This document shows, one piece after another, positions 8,230 to 17,515 of a stretch of DNA of 64,000 nt. The notes beneath the pieces are model-generated. The model was given only the letters and a program-made list of their open reading frames with translations, ran no database searches and had not been told where the DNA came from. Position 1 is the first letter of the stretch. Every line of letters begins with the position of its first letter. The stretch is from Palsa-1392 sp963819975 (lineage in GTDB: Bacteria > Verrucomicrobiota > Verrucomicrobiia > Chthoniobacterales > UBA10450), in assembly GCA_963819975.1 (NCBI GenBank), contig CAWFYE010000004.1, positions 62,001-126,000 on the forward strand, in the 5' to 3' direction. The position numbers and the translations under genes were made by a program.

Positions 8230-10869
8230 ATGCGGAAGAATCTTGTGACTCTTATGGCCATGGAACTTTTCGAACCCGCGCTTGTTGGGACGGCCGAACA
8301 GGCGCTCGACTTCATCCGCAACGTCCTCGAAGCGTCGACGGAATATTCCATCATCGGGATGGATCTCGACGGCAAGATTCTCTTGTGGAACGAAGGCGCG
8401 CGGCGGCTTTACGGTTACGAACCGGAGAAGGTCGTCGGCAAGGCGAATTCCTCGATCTTGCACCTGCCGGAGGATGTGGCGGCGGGACGCCACAAGGAAG
8501 TCGTCGACGCCGCCTTGCGCGACGGCAAGTGGGAGGGGACGATCGCGCGCAGCCGCAAAGACGGCGGCCGCTTTACGGCGAGAGTGGTGATCACCCCGCG
8601 CCGCGACAGCTCGGGGAAAGCCATCGGCCTGCTCCTCATCTCGAAGGACATTTCGGATGAAATCCGCCTCGCCGAAGAGCTCAGGGCGACCCAGTATTAC
8701 GCCCGCTCCCTCATCGAGGCGTCGCTCGATCCGCTCGTCACCATCAGCCCGGAAGGAAAAATCACGGACGTGAACGAGGCTTCCGTGCAGGCGACCGGCG
8801 TGCCGCGTGAGAAACTGGTCGGCACGGACTTCTCGGATTATTTCACCGAGCCGGACAACGCCCGGGCCGGCTACCAGAAGGTTTTTTTCGAGGGTTTGGT
8901 GCGCGATTATCCGCTCGCCATCCGCCATGTGTCGGGCCGGGTCACGGACGTGTTCTACAACGCCAGCGTCTACAAGGACGACAAGGGCGAAGTGCTCGGC
9001 GTCTTCGCCGCCGCGCGCGACGTGACCGAGCGCAAGGTGGCCGAGGTCAAACAGCGCGTCGCCGCCGCCTACGCGCGCTCACTCATCGAGGCCTCGACTG
9101 ACCCGCTCGTGACCATCAGTCCTGACGGCAAGATCACCGATGTGAATCGCGCGACCGAGCTCGTCACCGGCATTCCGCGCCAGCGGCTCACAGGCACGGA
9201 TTTTTGCGATTACTTCACCGAACCGGAGAAAGCGCGGGAGGGTTATCAGCAGGTCTTCTCGCAAGGTTTCGTGAAGGACTATCCACTCGCCATCCGGCAC
9301 ACGTCTGACCGCATCACCGACGTGCTTTACAACGCCTCGGTTTACAAGGACGACCAGGGCGAAGTGCTTGGCGTTTTCGCCGCCGCGCGCGATGTGACCG
9401 ACCGCAAGATGGCCGAGGAATTGCAACGCGCCTCGTCCGCTTATGCGCGCTCGCTCATCGAAGCATCGCTCGATCCGCTTGTCACCATCAGTGCGCAGGG
9501 AAAAATCACCGACGTGAACGACGCGTCCGTGCAAGTGACGGGGGTGGCGCGCGAACAACTCATCGGTACGGATTTTTCCGACTACTTCACCGAGCCGGAA
9601 AACGCCCGCGCCGGTTACCAGAAAGTTTTCTCCGAAGGTTTGGTGCGCGACTATCCCCTCGCCATCCGGCACACCTCGGGCCGCGTCATTGACGTGCTTT
9701 ACAACGCCGCCGTTTACAAGGATGAGAAGAGCAACGTGCTCGGGGTGTTCGCCGCCGCGCGCGACGTGACGGTGCAGAAGCAGGCCTCGCAATACGCGCG
9801 CTCGCTCATCGAAGCCTCGCTCGACCCGCTCGTCACCATCAGCGCGCAAGGCAAGATCACGGACGTCAACCAGGCTTCCGCCGAAGCCACCGGCGTCGGG
9901 CGCGAGGAACTGATCGGGCGTGACTTTTCCGATTACTTCACCGAGCCAGAAAAAGCGCGGGCCGGTTATCAGAAAGTCTTCGACGAAGGTTTCGTGCGCG
10001 ACTATCCGCTGGCCATCCGTCACGTCACCAATCGCATCACGGACGTGCTCTACAACGCCTCGGTTTACAAGGACGACAAAGGCCGGGTGCTGGGCGTGTT
10101 TGCCGCCGCGCGTGATGTGACGGTGCGCAAGCGCTTCGAGCAATCGCTCCAGGAAGCCAACCGCATGAAGAGCGAATTTCTCGCCAACATGTCGCACGAA
10201 CTGCGCACGCCCCTCAACGGCATCATCGGCTTCACGGAATTTCTGATTGATGAAAAACCCGGCCCGCTCAAGCCCAAGCAGAAGGAGTATTTGGGCGACG
10301 TGCTGAACAGCGCGCGGCATCTGCTCCAGCTCATCAACGACGTGCTCGACCTCGCCAAAATCGAGGCTGGCAAGATGGATTGGCACGCCGAGACGTTCCC
10401 CGTGCGCGAGGCCGTCGAGGAAGTCGCCGGCGTCATTAAAGGCATCGCCCACAGGAAGCACATTGCCGTGGGCGTCGAAATCGGCGATCGCCTCGATTCC
10501 GTCACCATCGACCCGCACAAGTTCAAACAGGTACTCTACAACCTGCTCTCCAACGCGGTAAAGTTCACCGACGACGGCGGCAAGGTGGACCTCAGCGCGC
10601 GCCTGCTCGAACCGCACGAGTTTCAGGTGCGGGTGTCTGACTCCGGCATTGGCATCAAAGTCGAGGACCTCGGGCGGCTCTTCACCGAGTTCGAGCAACT
10701 GGACTCCGGCACGACGCGGCGCTTCGAGGGCACGGGTCTCGGACTGGCGCTGACAAAAAAAATCGTCGAGATCCAGGGTGGCCGGATCGAGGTGGAAAGC
10801 GAGCATGGCAAGGGCAGCGTCTTCAGCGTTGTGCTGCCGGTGATCGCCAAAGAAGAGGCGAAAGCATGA
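8230..10869 (+). CDS. Histidine kinase with five PAS domains, four nearly identical
   Basis: The 879-residue soluble kinase opens with one ordinary PAS domain (about 25-145) and then four tandem PAS copies (about 155-635) that all carry the same landmarks: YARSLIEAS, DPLVTIS, GKITDVN, DYFTEPE, GVFAAARDVT. A canonical HisKA domain follows with phospho-His in NMSHELRTPLNG (about 655) and an HATPase domain (NLLSNAVKF, DSGIGI, GTGLGLAL). There is no receiver; the two small receiver genes directly downstream, overlapping in ATGA fashion, are its likely partners. The ATG at 8230 is the first in frame, with a later ATG at 8254 as an alternative. The ligand of the repeated PAS domains cannot be told from sequence. 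Confidence 0.92.
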   Translation: MRKNLVTLMAMELFEPALVGTAEQALDFIRNVLEASTEYSIIGMDLDGKILLWNEGARRLYGYEPEKVVGKANSSILHLPEDVAAGRHKEVVDAALRDGKWEGTIARSRKDGGRFTARVVITPRRDSSGKAIGLLLISKDISDEIRLAEELRATQYYARSLIEASLDPLVTISPEGKITDVNEASVQATGVPREKLVGTDFSDYFTEPDNARAGYQKVFFEGLVRDYPLAIRHVSGRVTDVFYNASVYKDDKGEVLGVFAAARDVTERKVAEVKQRVAAAYARSLIEASTDPLVTISPDGKITDVNRATELVTGIPRQRLTGTDFCDYFTEPEKAREGYQQVFSQGFVKDYPLAIRHTSDRITDVLYNASVYKDDQGEVLGVFAAARDVTDRKMAEELQRASSAYARSLIEASLDPLVTISAQGKITDVNDASVQVTGVAREQLIGTDFSDYFTEPENARAGYQKVFSEGLVRDYPLAIRHTSGRVIDVLYNAAVYKDEKSNVLGVFAAARDVTVQKQASQYARSLIEASLDPLVTISAQGKITDVNQASAEATGVGREELIGRDFSDYFTEPEKARAGYQKVFDEGFVRDYPLAIRHVTNRITDVLYNASVYKDDKGRVLGVFAAARDVTVRKRFEQSLQEANRMKSEFLANMSHELRTPLNGIIGFTEFLIDEKPGPLKPKQKEYLGDVLNSARHLLQLINDVLDLAKIEAGKMDWHAETFPVREAVEEVAGVIKGIAHRKHIAVGVEIGDRLDSVTIDPHKFKQVLYNLLSNAVKFTDDGGKVDLSARLLEPHEFQVRVSDSGIGIKVEDLGRLFTEFEQLDSGTTRRFEGTGLGLALTKKIVEIQGGRIEVESEHGKGSVFSVVLPVIAKEEAKA
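8691..10130 (+). repeat. Tandem repeat of four PAS-encoding units
   Basis: Four consecutive units of about 350-375 bases inside the kinase gene encode nearly the same PAS domain. The units begin around 8694, 9066, 9438 and 9792, each with a YARSLIEAS codon run, and end with a GVFAAARDVT run. Base-level similarity is also high, suggesting recent duplication or continued gene conversion. Confidence 0.85.
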
Positions 10870-11264
10870 CCGCCAGAATCCTCGTCGTGGACGACAATCA
10901 CACCAATCTCAAGCTCGTCTCCGACGTGCTCGAGTTTGAGGGCTACGATATGCTCAAGGCCGTCGACGCGGAGGAAGCGCAGGTCATCCTTGGGGATACG
11001 CTGCCGGACTTGATCCTGATGGATATCGCCCTGCCCGGCATGGACGGCCTTACCCTCACGCGCCAACTCAAGGCCGACGCTCGCACCCGCCAGATCCGCG
11101 TTGTCGCGCTCACCGCCTTTGCGATGAAGGGCGACGACGAAAAGGCCAAAGACGCCGGTTGTGACGGCTACATCACCAAACCCATAGACATCCGCACCCT
11201 TCCCGGCCTGGTGGCCGGGGTTCTCTCTGGACAGAGCGACGGCTACCAAAAAGGGAAACCATGA
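10866..11264 (+). CDS. Single-domain response regulator (receiver only)
   Basis: The 132-residue protein is a complete receiver: DD in VVDDNHTN, phospho-acceptor Asp in ILMDIALPGMDG, Thr in ALTAFAM and Lys in YITKPID. There is no output domain, so it resembles CheY/DivK-type phosphate carriers; the motif pattern is close to DivK-like receivers. It overlaps the stop of the multi-PAS kinase by 4 bases and itself overlaps the next receiver gene by 4 bases, so kinase and receivers are likely translated as a coupled set. Confidence 0.93.
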   Translation: MTARILVVDDNHTNLKLVSDVLEFEGYDMLKAVDAEEAQVILGDTLPDLILMDIALPGMDGLTLTRQLKADARTRQIRVVALTAFAMKGDDEKAKDAGCDGYITKPIDIRTLPGLVAGVLSGQSDGYQKGKP

Positions 11265-11641
11265 AAATCCTCGTGATCGAAGACCATCCGGATCAACTCA
11301 AACTGGCCCATCACGTCTTGAGTTTCGCCGGCCACGATGTCAGCGACGCGGAGGCTGCCGAAGAGGCCTTCGAGGCCATCGAGGCGGACCGCCCGCAAAT
11401 CATCCTCGTTGACCTGGTTCTGCCGGGAATGGACGGCATCGCGCTGGCCCGCAAGCTCAAGGCCGACCCCGAAACGCATGACATCCACCTTGTCGCCGTG
11501 ACTTCCTATCCCGAAATCTATTCAAAAGCCGCCGCGCTGGCCGCCGGTTGTGATGGCTATCTGGTGAAGCCACTCAACACTCGCGAATTGTCCCGCCAGC
11601 TCACTGATGTCGTCAGGGGAGAAGCGCGACCGCCGCAATAA
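11261..11641 (+). CDS. Single-domain response regulator (receiver only)
   Basis: The 126-residue stand-alone receiver has ED in VIEDHPDQ, phospho-acceptor Asp in ILVDLVLPGMDG, Thr in AVTSYPE and Lys in YLVKPLN. It resembles the preceding receiver and probably arose from it by duplication. The ATG overlaps the upstream stop codon (ATGA). It most likely takes phosphate from the kinase at 8230 or from the kinase frame beginning at 11659. Confidence 0.93.
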   Translation: MKILVIEDHPDQLKLAHHVLSFAGHDVSDAEAAEEAFEAIEADRPQIILVDLVLPGMDGIALARKLKADPETHDIHLVAVTSYPEIYSKAAALAAGCDGYLVKPLNTRELSRQLTDVVRGEARPPQ

Positions 11642-11658
11642 AGAAAAATGAGTTACGC

Positions 11659-13680
11659 ATGATCATCCTGATTGCCGAAGACAACCCCACCAACGCCAAG
11701 CTCCTGCGCGCCGTGCTGGAGTCGGAAGGTCATACCGTGGTGGATGCCCTCAACGGCATCGAGGCGATGGCGGTGCTCACGCGTGAGCCCATTGACGCGA
11801 TCATCTCGGATATCCTCATGCCGAAGATGGATGGCTACCGCTTATGCTACGAAGTGCGCCGGCACCCGCAGTGGAAGAAGCTGCCATTCATTTTCTACAC
11901 CGCCACCTACACCTCGCCCAGCGATGCCACACTCGCGCTCGATTTGGGTGCGGACGGATTCCTCGGCAAGCCCGCGACCGCCGCCACCATCGCCGCCAAG
12001 TTGAATCAGGTGCTCGCCACCGGAATACGTCCGCAGGCCCGGCTGGAACTCGAGGAGATGGACGTGCTCAAGGAATACAGCGAGCGGCTGGTCGCGAAAC
12101 TCGAATACAAGAACACCGAGTTGATGAGGCAGACCGAAACTCTGCTAGCCGCCGAAAAACAACTGCGGACGACGCTCGGTGAAGTCGACGACCTGAGGTC
12201 CGCCCTGGATGAGCACGCCATCGTGGCCATCACCGATGCGCAGGGGAAGATCACCTTCGTGAACGACAAGTTCTGCGCGATCTCTCAATACTCCCGCAAC
12301 GAATTGCTCGGGCAGGACCACCGCATCATTAACTCCGGCTATCACCCGAAGGAGTTCATCCGCGACCTGTGGACGACCATCACGCAGGGCAAAGTCTGGC
12401 AGGGAGAGATCAAGAACAAGGCGAAGGACGGCTCATTCTACTGGGTGGGAACCACTATCGTGCCATTTCTGGATGCCACGGGAAAGCCGCGTCAATACAT
12501 CGCCATCCGCGCAGACATCACCGAACGCATGCAGGCGGAGGAGGCGCTGGAGCAAAGTGAGGCGCGGTTCCGGACGATGGCCAATTCCATTCCCCAGCTC
12601 GCGTGGATCGCCAAGGCCGACGGCATTGTTTTCTGGTATAACCGGCGCTGGCACGAATACACCGGGACGACGCCGCAACAGATGGAAGGCCGGGGCTGGC
12701 AGAGCGTGCATGATCCCCAGTTGCTCCCGAAGATCATGGAGAAATGGCAGAGCGCGATTGCCGCCGGACAGCCGTTTGAAATGGAATTTCCCTTGCGCGG
12801 AGCGGACGGGTGTTTCCGCGCTTTCCTGACGCGCATCGAGCCATTGAAGGATGCGGCGGGGCAAGTCGTGCAATGGTTCGGCACGGACACGGACGTGGAA
12901 GTAATGAAGCTGGCCAAGAAACAAATCCAGCTGCTCAACGCAGAGCTGGAGGAACGCGTCCTCGAACGCACCGCCCAGCTCGAAACGGCCAACAAGGAAC
13001 TGGAGTCGTTCAGCTATTCCGTCTCGCACGATTTGCGCGCGCCGCTGCGCGCCATGAACGGATTTCGCGAAAATCGTGCTGGAAGAATTCGGGCCGCAGC
13101 TGACGCCGAAGAAGGCCAGCGGTAATCTGCTGACCGAATCCGCCACGGCGGCCAGAGGATGGGGAATTGATCGACGACTTGCTGGCGTTCTCGCGCCTCG
13201 GCCGCGCAAGCCGTTGAACCGGAGCGACGTGGATTCCGACAGGCCGTGCAGATGCGTGCTGGATAACTTGACGGCCCAGCAAGCGGGAAGGCCGATCGAA
13301 TGAAATCAAGTCGAGAACCTGCCCGCCTGCCAGGGCGACCCGGCGCTTGCTCAAAGCAGGTCTGGACGAACCTGATTTCCGAACGCCTTAAATACACGCG
13401 CGGACGGGAGATGGCGGTCATCGAGATCGGTTGCACCCAGCAAGACCGTGAGAGCATCTATTTCGTGCGCGACAACGGCGCGGGGTTTGACATGCAGCTA
13501 TCGTGCACAGACTGTTCGGCGTCTTTCAGCGCCTGCACCGCGCGGACGAGTTTGAAGGCACGGGCGTGGGCCTGGCCATCGTCCAGCGCATCATCCATCG
13601 CCACGGCGGGCGATCTGGGCGGAGGCCGAACTGCGAAGAGGCGCCACGTTTCTATTTCACCGTCGAAGGAGGAACCAAAC
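11659..13680 (+). pseudogene. Hybrid kinase REC-PAS-PAS-HisKA-HATPase, broken in the kinase core
   Basis: The frame is intact to about 13,068 and encodes a receiver (1-120, IISDILMPKMDG), a coiled coil (130-175), two PAS domains (180-290 and 300-430) and the start of a phytochrome-type DHp helix with phospho-His in SVSHDLRAPLRAMNG. From there the frame jumps repeatedly. Pieces of the expected domain can still be read in successive frames: AKIVLEEFGPQLTP, QVWTNLIS, VRDNGAGFD, LFGVFQRLHRADEFEGTG and TGVGLAIVQRIIHRHGG, finishing FYFTVEGG just before 13,680. At least five indels are needed to explain this. The intact frame alone (to 13125) would give a receiver-PAS protein without kinase activity. 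Decay is the simplest reading; locally poor sequence is possible. Confidence 0.8.
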
Positions 13681-13681
13681 T

Positions 13682-14138
13682 ATGAATGACGCCGAGGCCG
13701 TCGAAATCCTGATGGTCGAAGACAACCCGCAGGATCTGGAGATGGCGTTGCGCGCTCTGCGCAAAGATGAATCTGACGAATCGTATCCAGGTTGCCCGCG
13801 ACGGCGTGGAGGCGCTGGATTTCATCTTCTGCCGAGGGGCGCACGCTGCACGGACAGATTGACCACCCACCCAAGGTGATCCTGCTGGACCTGAAGCTGC
13901 CAAAAGTGGATGGCCTGGAAGTGCTCCGGCGGCGTTAAAGCCGATCCGCGCACCCACAAAATCCCCGATGGTCGTCCTGACCTCGTCCAAGGAACAGAAC
14001 GACGTGGTGGAAAGTTACAAGCTGGGCGCGAACAGCTACATCGTCAAGCCGGTGAACTTCGATGGTTTCGCGCGGCGGTGCGGCAACTGGGGATGTATTG
14101 GCTGCTGACTCAACCAACCGCCCGAGCTTGAGGGATAA
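13682..14138 (+). pseudogene. Receiver-only response regulator of Rcp1 type, frameshifted
   Basis: The start (EILMVEDNPQDLEMALRALRK) is in frame from the ATG at 13682, but the rest of the receiver appears in other frames: RIQVARDGVEALDFIFC, VILLDLKLPKVDGLEVL with the phospho-acceptor Asp, VVLTSSKEQNDVVESYKLG and YIVKPVNFDGF with the conserved Lys. The expected C-terminus (LLTNQPPELEG) would stop at 14138. This is the Rcp1-like family that normally sits beside phytochrome-type kinases, which fits the dead kinase just upstream. At least three indels break the frame. Confidence 0.78.
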
Positions 14139-14139
14139 T

Positions 14140-16824
14140 ATGAAGCAGCCATTACGCGTTCTTATTGCCGAGGATAATCTCGCCGATACTGAGTTGATCC
14201 TGCTTGAATTGCGCCGTGCCGGCTACGATCCTGAATGGGAATGCGTAGATTCTGAAGCGGAGTTTCTGGACCGGCTCCGTCCTGATCTCGACATCATATT
14301 GTCGGACTACCAGATGCCAAAGTTCTGCGGCTTGCGCGCGCTCGAATTGTTACAAGAGCGCGGCCTCGACGTGCCCTTCATTGTCATCTCCGGGACCATC
14401 GGTGAAGAACTTGCCGCGATGGTGATAAAGCTGGGTGCTTCCGATTATCTTCTGAAAGACCGGCTAAAGCGCCTGGGGCCAGCGGTCAATCAAGCGATAG
14501 CGAACACCCTGGTTCGGCGAGAGGGCAGGCGGTTGCGAGAGCAACTGCTTCTTCATTCGACGGCCGCCGAAACGGCCGCCAACGCCATTCTCATGACGGA
14601 CCGCACTGGCGCCATTCTTTGGGTCAATGCCGCCTTCACGACTTTGACCGGCTACACCGCCGAAGAGGTATTGGGCAAGACCCCGCGCGTGCTCAAATCA
14701 GGCAAACACGATCAAGCTTTCTATCGCAATCTGTGGAAGACGATTCTTGCGGGGCAAACTTGGCGAGGCGAATTCATAAATCGCCGCAAAGATGGAAGTG
14801 TTTTTTACGACGCACACACCATTACGCCGATCCGATCCGGAGGCGGTTTGATCACCCATTACATCGGAATCATGCACGACGTGACCGAGCGCCGGCAGAC
14901 GGAAGAGGAATTGCGCACGACGCACGCAGACCTGCACCAGTTGCTAGCCCATAGCCCGGCCGTGATCTATAGAATGAAAATAGTGAGGCAGACGGTGACG
15001 CTACTGATAGTCAGCAGCAATATCGAGCGCCTGCTTGGAGTTAGTATCGCGGAGTCGACCTACAAATGGTGGCTCGATAGTCTGCATCCGGATGACCGTG
15101 AACGGGTGGTAGGCACCCTGGCTCAGTCGCTGACCGGGAATGGTTATTCAATAGAATACCGCATCCGGCACAAAGACGGAAGGTACCGTTGGGTGGAAGA
15201 CAATAACCGCATGATTCATGGCCCGGACGGCGGTGCGACGGACGCGGTCGGGGCTTGGACCGATGTAACGGAGCGAAAGCGAACGGAAATGCGATTGCGC
15301 GAACAGGCCGACATGCTGAACCGCGCGCAGGAAGCGATTATTGCCTATGATTTCGAAAGCCAGAGGATCACTTTTTGGAACAGCGGTGCGGATCGATTGT
15401 ACGGCTGGAACGCCGAAGAAGCGACCGGTTGGCCAAGCGACGAACGACTTTATGCGGATGCAAGGGAACGCGAAGAGTCACTGAAAATTCTCAGCTCAAA
15501 CGGGGAATTTCGCGGTGAACTCAAACAGATCACCAAGGATGGTCACGAAATGATTGTCGACGCTCGCGTCACCCTCGTTCGCAATGAAGACGGTACGCCC
15601 CGCTCGGCGCTCTGCATCAACACGGACATCACCGATCAAAAAAAGCTCGAGATGCAATTCCTGCGCGCCCAACGCCTCGAAAGCATCGGCACCCTTGCCA
15701 GCGGTGTGGCACACGATCTGAACAACATTCTCACGCCGATTTTGGTCTGCGCGGAAACCCTGCGAGGCAATATGACCGCCGAAAACCGAGAATTGGCCAT
15801 CGCGCTGATTGAGGAAAGCGCGGAGCGAGGCGCGAACGTGGTCAGGCAGGTTCTCACCTTTGCACGCGGAGTCGAAGGCGAGCGCGTTTTGATCCAGCCG
15901 AGTCATCTCGTTCAGGAACTGGTCGAGATTGGGCAGAAGACGTTTCCAAAATCGATTGAGATAACGAGCTGTTATCCCGGAGAACTCTGGTCGATCAAAG
16001 GCGATCCAACACAGCTCCATCAGGTGCTGCTCAATATCTCCGTGAATGCGCGCGATGCCATGCTGGCCGGAGGAAAGCTCGCTCTCGTATTGGAGAATTT
16101 TTCGGTCGACGAACAGTACGCGGCGATGACTCCTGGGGCAACGCCCGGGTCGTACGTGTTGCTTCAAATCAGCGACACCGGCACCGGCATGTCACGGGAG
16201 ACGCTCGATAGGATATTCGAGCCGTTTTTCACCACAAAAGAACTCGGCTCTGGGACCGGTCTGGGACTTTCCACCACGCTTGGGATCGTGAAAAGCCACG
16301 GCGGATTTATTTCTGTCAAAAGCGAAATCGGCAAAGGCACGGTGTTCCAGATATTTCTGCCCGCGGAGTTGAGCGGTCTAACGTCGCTTTCCTCTAAACC
16401 ACGGGGCGATCTCGCCGACGGGAACGGCGAGCTGGTGCTGGTGGTCGATGATGAGGAGAATATTCTCCGGGTCACAAAAACGATCCTGGAGCGGCATAAC
16501 TTCCGCGTCATCACGGCGAACGATGGGGCGGAGGCGGTCGCGCTTTTCGCGGAACAGATGCAAACCATCGGGGTCGTTCTGACCGACATCGCGATGCCCC
16601 ACATGGATGGCGTGGCCGCAATTCGTGTCCTTCGAAAAATGAAACCTGACGTCCCGATTGTCGCTTTCACTGGAGAAGCTCAGCGAACCCGGTTCGAGGA
16701 GCTCCAGGCGATGAAGGTCCATAATTTTCTGATCAAGCCTTTCACCACAGCGAACTTGCTCGCGGCTCTTCATACGGCAGTCGGAACACCCAAAGGAGTG
16801 AAAGCGGCAGCGAAAGCTGCATGA
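14140..16824 (+). CDS. Hybrid kinase REC-PAS-PAS-PAS-HisKA-HATPase-REC
   Basis: The 894-residue soluble protein has an N-terminal receiver (1-125, IILSDYQMPKFCG), three PAS domains (about 140-255, 265-390, 395-515), a DHp with phospho-His in GVAHDLNNILTP (about 530), an ATPase domain (DTGTGM, FEPFFTTK, GTGLGLST) and a terminal receiver (780-890, VLTDIAMPHMDG). I chose the ATG at 14140 because GAGG stands 7 bases upstream and because the receiver begins at once with VLIAEDN; the open frame reaches back to 14062 only through the dead receiver gene. The C-terminal half is a close paralogue of the kinase at 5272 and shows what that gene's last receiver should look like. Its stop overlaps the PilT-like pseudogene by 4 bases. 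Confidence 0.92.
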   Translation: MKQPLRVLIAEDNLADTELILLELRRAGYDPEWECVDSEAEFLDRLRPDLDIILSDYQMPKFCGLRALELLQERGLDVPFIVISGTIGEELAAMVIKLGASDYLLKDRLKRLGPAVNQAIANTLVRREGRRLREQLLLHSTAAETAANAILMTDRTGAILWVNAAFTTLTGYTAEEVLGKTPRVLKSGKHDQAFYRNLWKTILAGQTWRGEFINRRKDGSVFYDAHTITPIRSGGGLITHYIGIMHDVTERRQTEEELRTTHADLHQLLAHSPAVIYRMKIVRQTVTLLIVSSNIERLLGVSIAESTYKWWLDSLHPDDRERVVGTLAQSLTGNGYSIEYRIRHKDGRYRWVEDNNRMIHGPDGGATDAVGAWTDVTERKRTEMRLREQADMLNRAQEAIIAYDFESQRITFWNSGADRLYGWNAEEATGWPSDERLYADAREREESLKILSSNGEFRGELKQITKDGHEMIVDARVTLVRNEDGTPRSALCINTDITDQKKLEMQFLRAQRLESIGTLASGVAHDLNNILTPILVCAETLRGNMTAENRELAIALIEESAERGANVVRQVLTFARGVEGERVLIQPSHLVQELVEIGQKTFPKSIEITSCYPGELWSIKGDPTQLHQVLLNISVNARDAMLAGGKLALVLENFSVDEQYAAMTPGATPGSYVLLQISDTGTGMSRETLDRIFEPFFTTKELGSGTGLGLSTTLGIVKSHGGFISVKSEIGKGTVFQIFLPAELSGLTSLSSKPRGDLADGNGELVLVVDDEENILRVTKTILERHNFRVITANDGAEAVALFAEQMQTIGVVLTDIAMPHMDGVAAIRVLRKMKPDVPIVAFTGEAQRTRFEELQAMKVHNFLIKPFTTANLLAALHTAVGTPKGVKAAAKAA

Positions 16825-17484
16825 ACAAAGAAACTATTGACGAGCTGTTGTCGGCCAGGCTCGCGAGCCAAGAAGGCATTTCCGATTTGCTCTTCACGGT
16901 GGACCGGCCGCCGCTGGTCGAGGCCCAGGGGCAATCGAAGAGTTTCCGGTCCCAAATGCCAGGTCCTATTTTCCGAAGTCGTGAGATTGGGCAACTGGCC
17001 GATCACATTATGAATCGCGACGAGCGCCTGACACGCGATCTGGCGGCGTGGGGTTCGCGCGATTGCAGTTATGCGCTCAAGGATGTCGCACGCTTTCGCG
17101 TCAGTATTTTCAAACAAAACGGCAAGCAGGCCATCGTCATGGGCAGGTTGCAAACGAAGACCCCGACACTCGACAGGCTCGGGTTTCCGCCGATCTGATC
17201 AAGGAAAAACCGGAATCATCTTTGTCACTGGCGCTACCGGCAGCGGTAAGACCACCACTTTGACCGCCATGCTCAATGAATTGAAGCAAACCCAGCCGAT
17301 TCATACCGTGACACTCGAAGATCCGATCGAGTTTTTGCGCCCGCGGCGCGGGGATTCAACCTCGAGTCAGATCGAACGTCTACTCATTCTCGGCCCACAC
17401 AATTATGTGACCCAACCTCTTAAGCCTAAGGCGCCCCTCGCGGTCGTCGACGACGTTTTGGACGAAAGCGCCCGTTCCAATTAG
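16821..17484 (+). pseudogene. PilT/GspE-family ATPase, frameshifted and truncated
   Basis: The first 125 codons match the N-terminal domain of twitching-motility ATPases of the PilT type (DLLFTVDRPPLVEAQG, VARFRVSIFKQ, LDRLGFPPI). A small deletion near 17,197 ends the frame; the protein resumes in another frame with TGIIFVTGATGSGKTTT (Walker A) and VTLEDPIEFL (Asp box). After that the similarity stops by about 17,400, with the Walker B, His box and C-terminal domain missing, so only about half of a normal 350-residue ATPase remains. No pilus genes are nearby. The ATG overlaps the stop of the upstream kinase. It is very unlikely to make an active motor. Confidence 0.82.
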
Positions 17485-17515
17485 CACGTCTGGACGCGCT
17501 TATCAACGAGGCACA

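Noticed and set aside
8691..10130. Repeat array that could be mistaken for CRISPR or satellite DNA
   Set aside because: Units of about 350-375 bases are coding and in frame, so this is a protein domain repeat. No CRISPR array or cas gene is seen in the window.
9079..10806. 575-codon open frame on the minus strand
   Set aside because: It is antisense to the PAS repeats and kinase core, shows no domain, and its repeats only mirror the plus-strand repeats; GC-rich coding often leaves such shadows.
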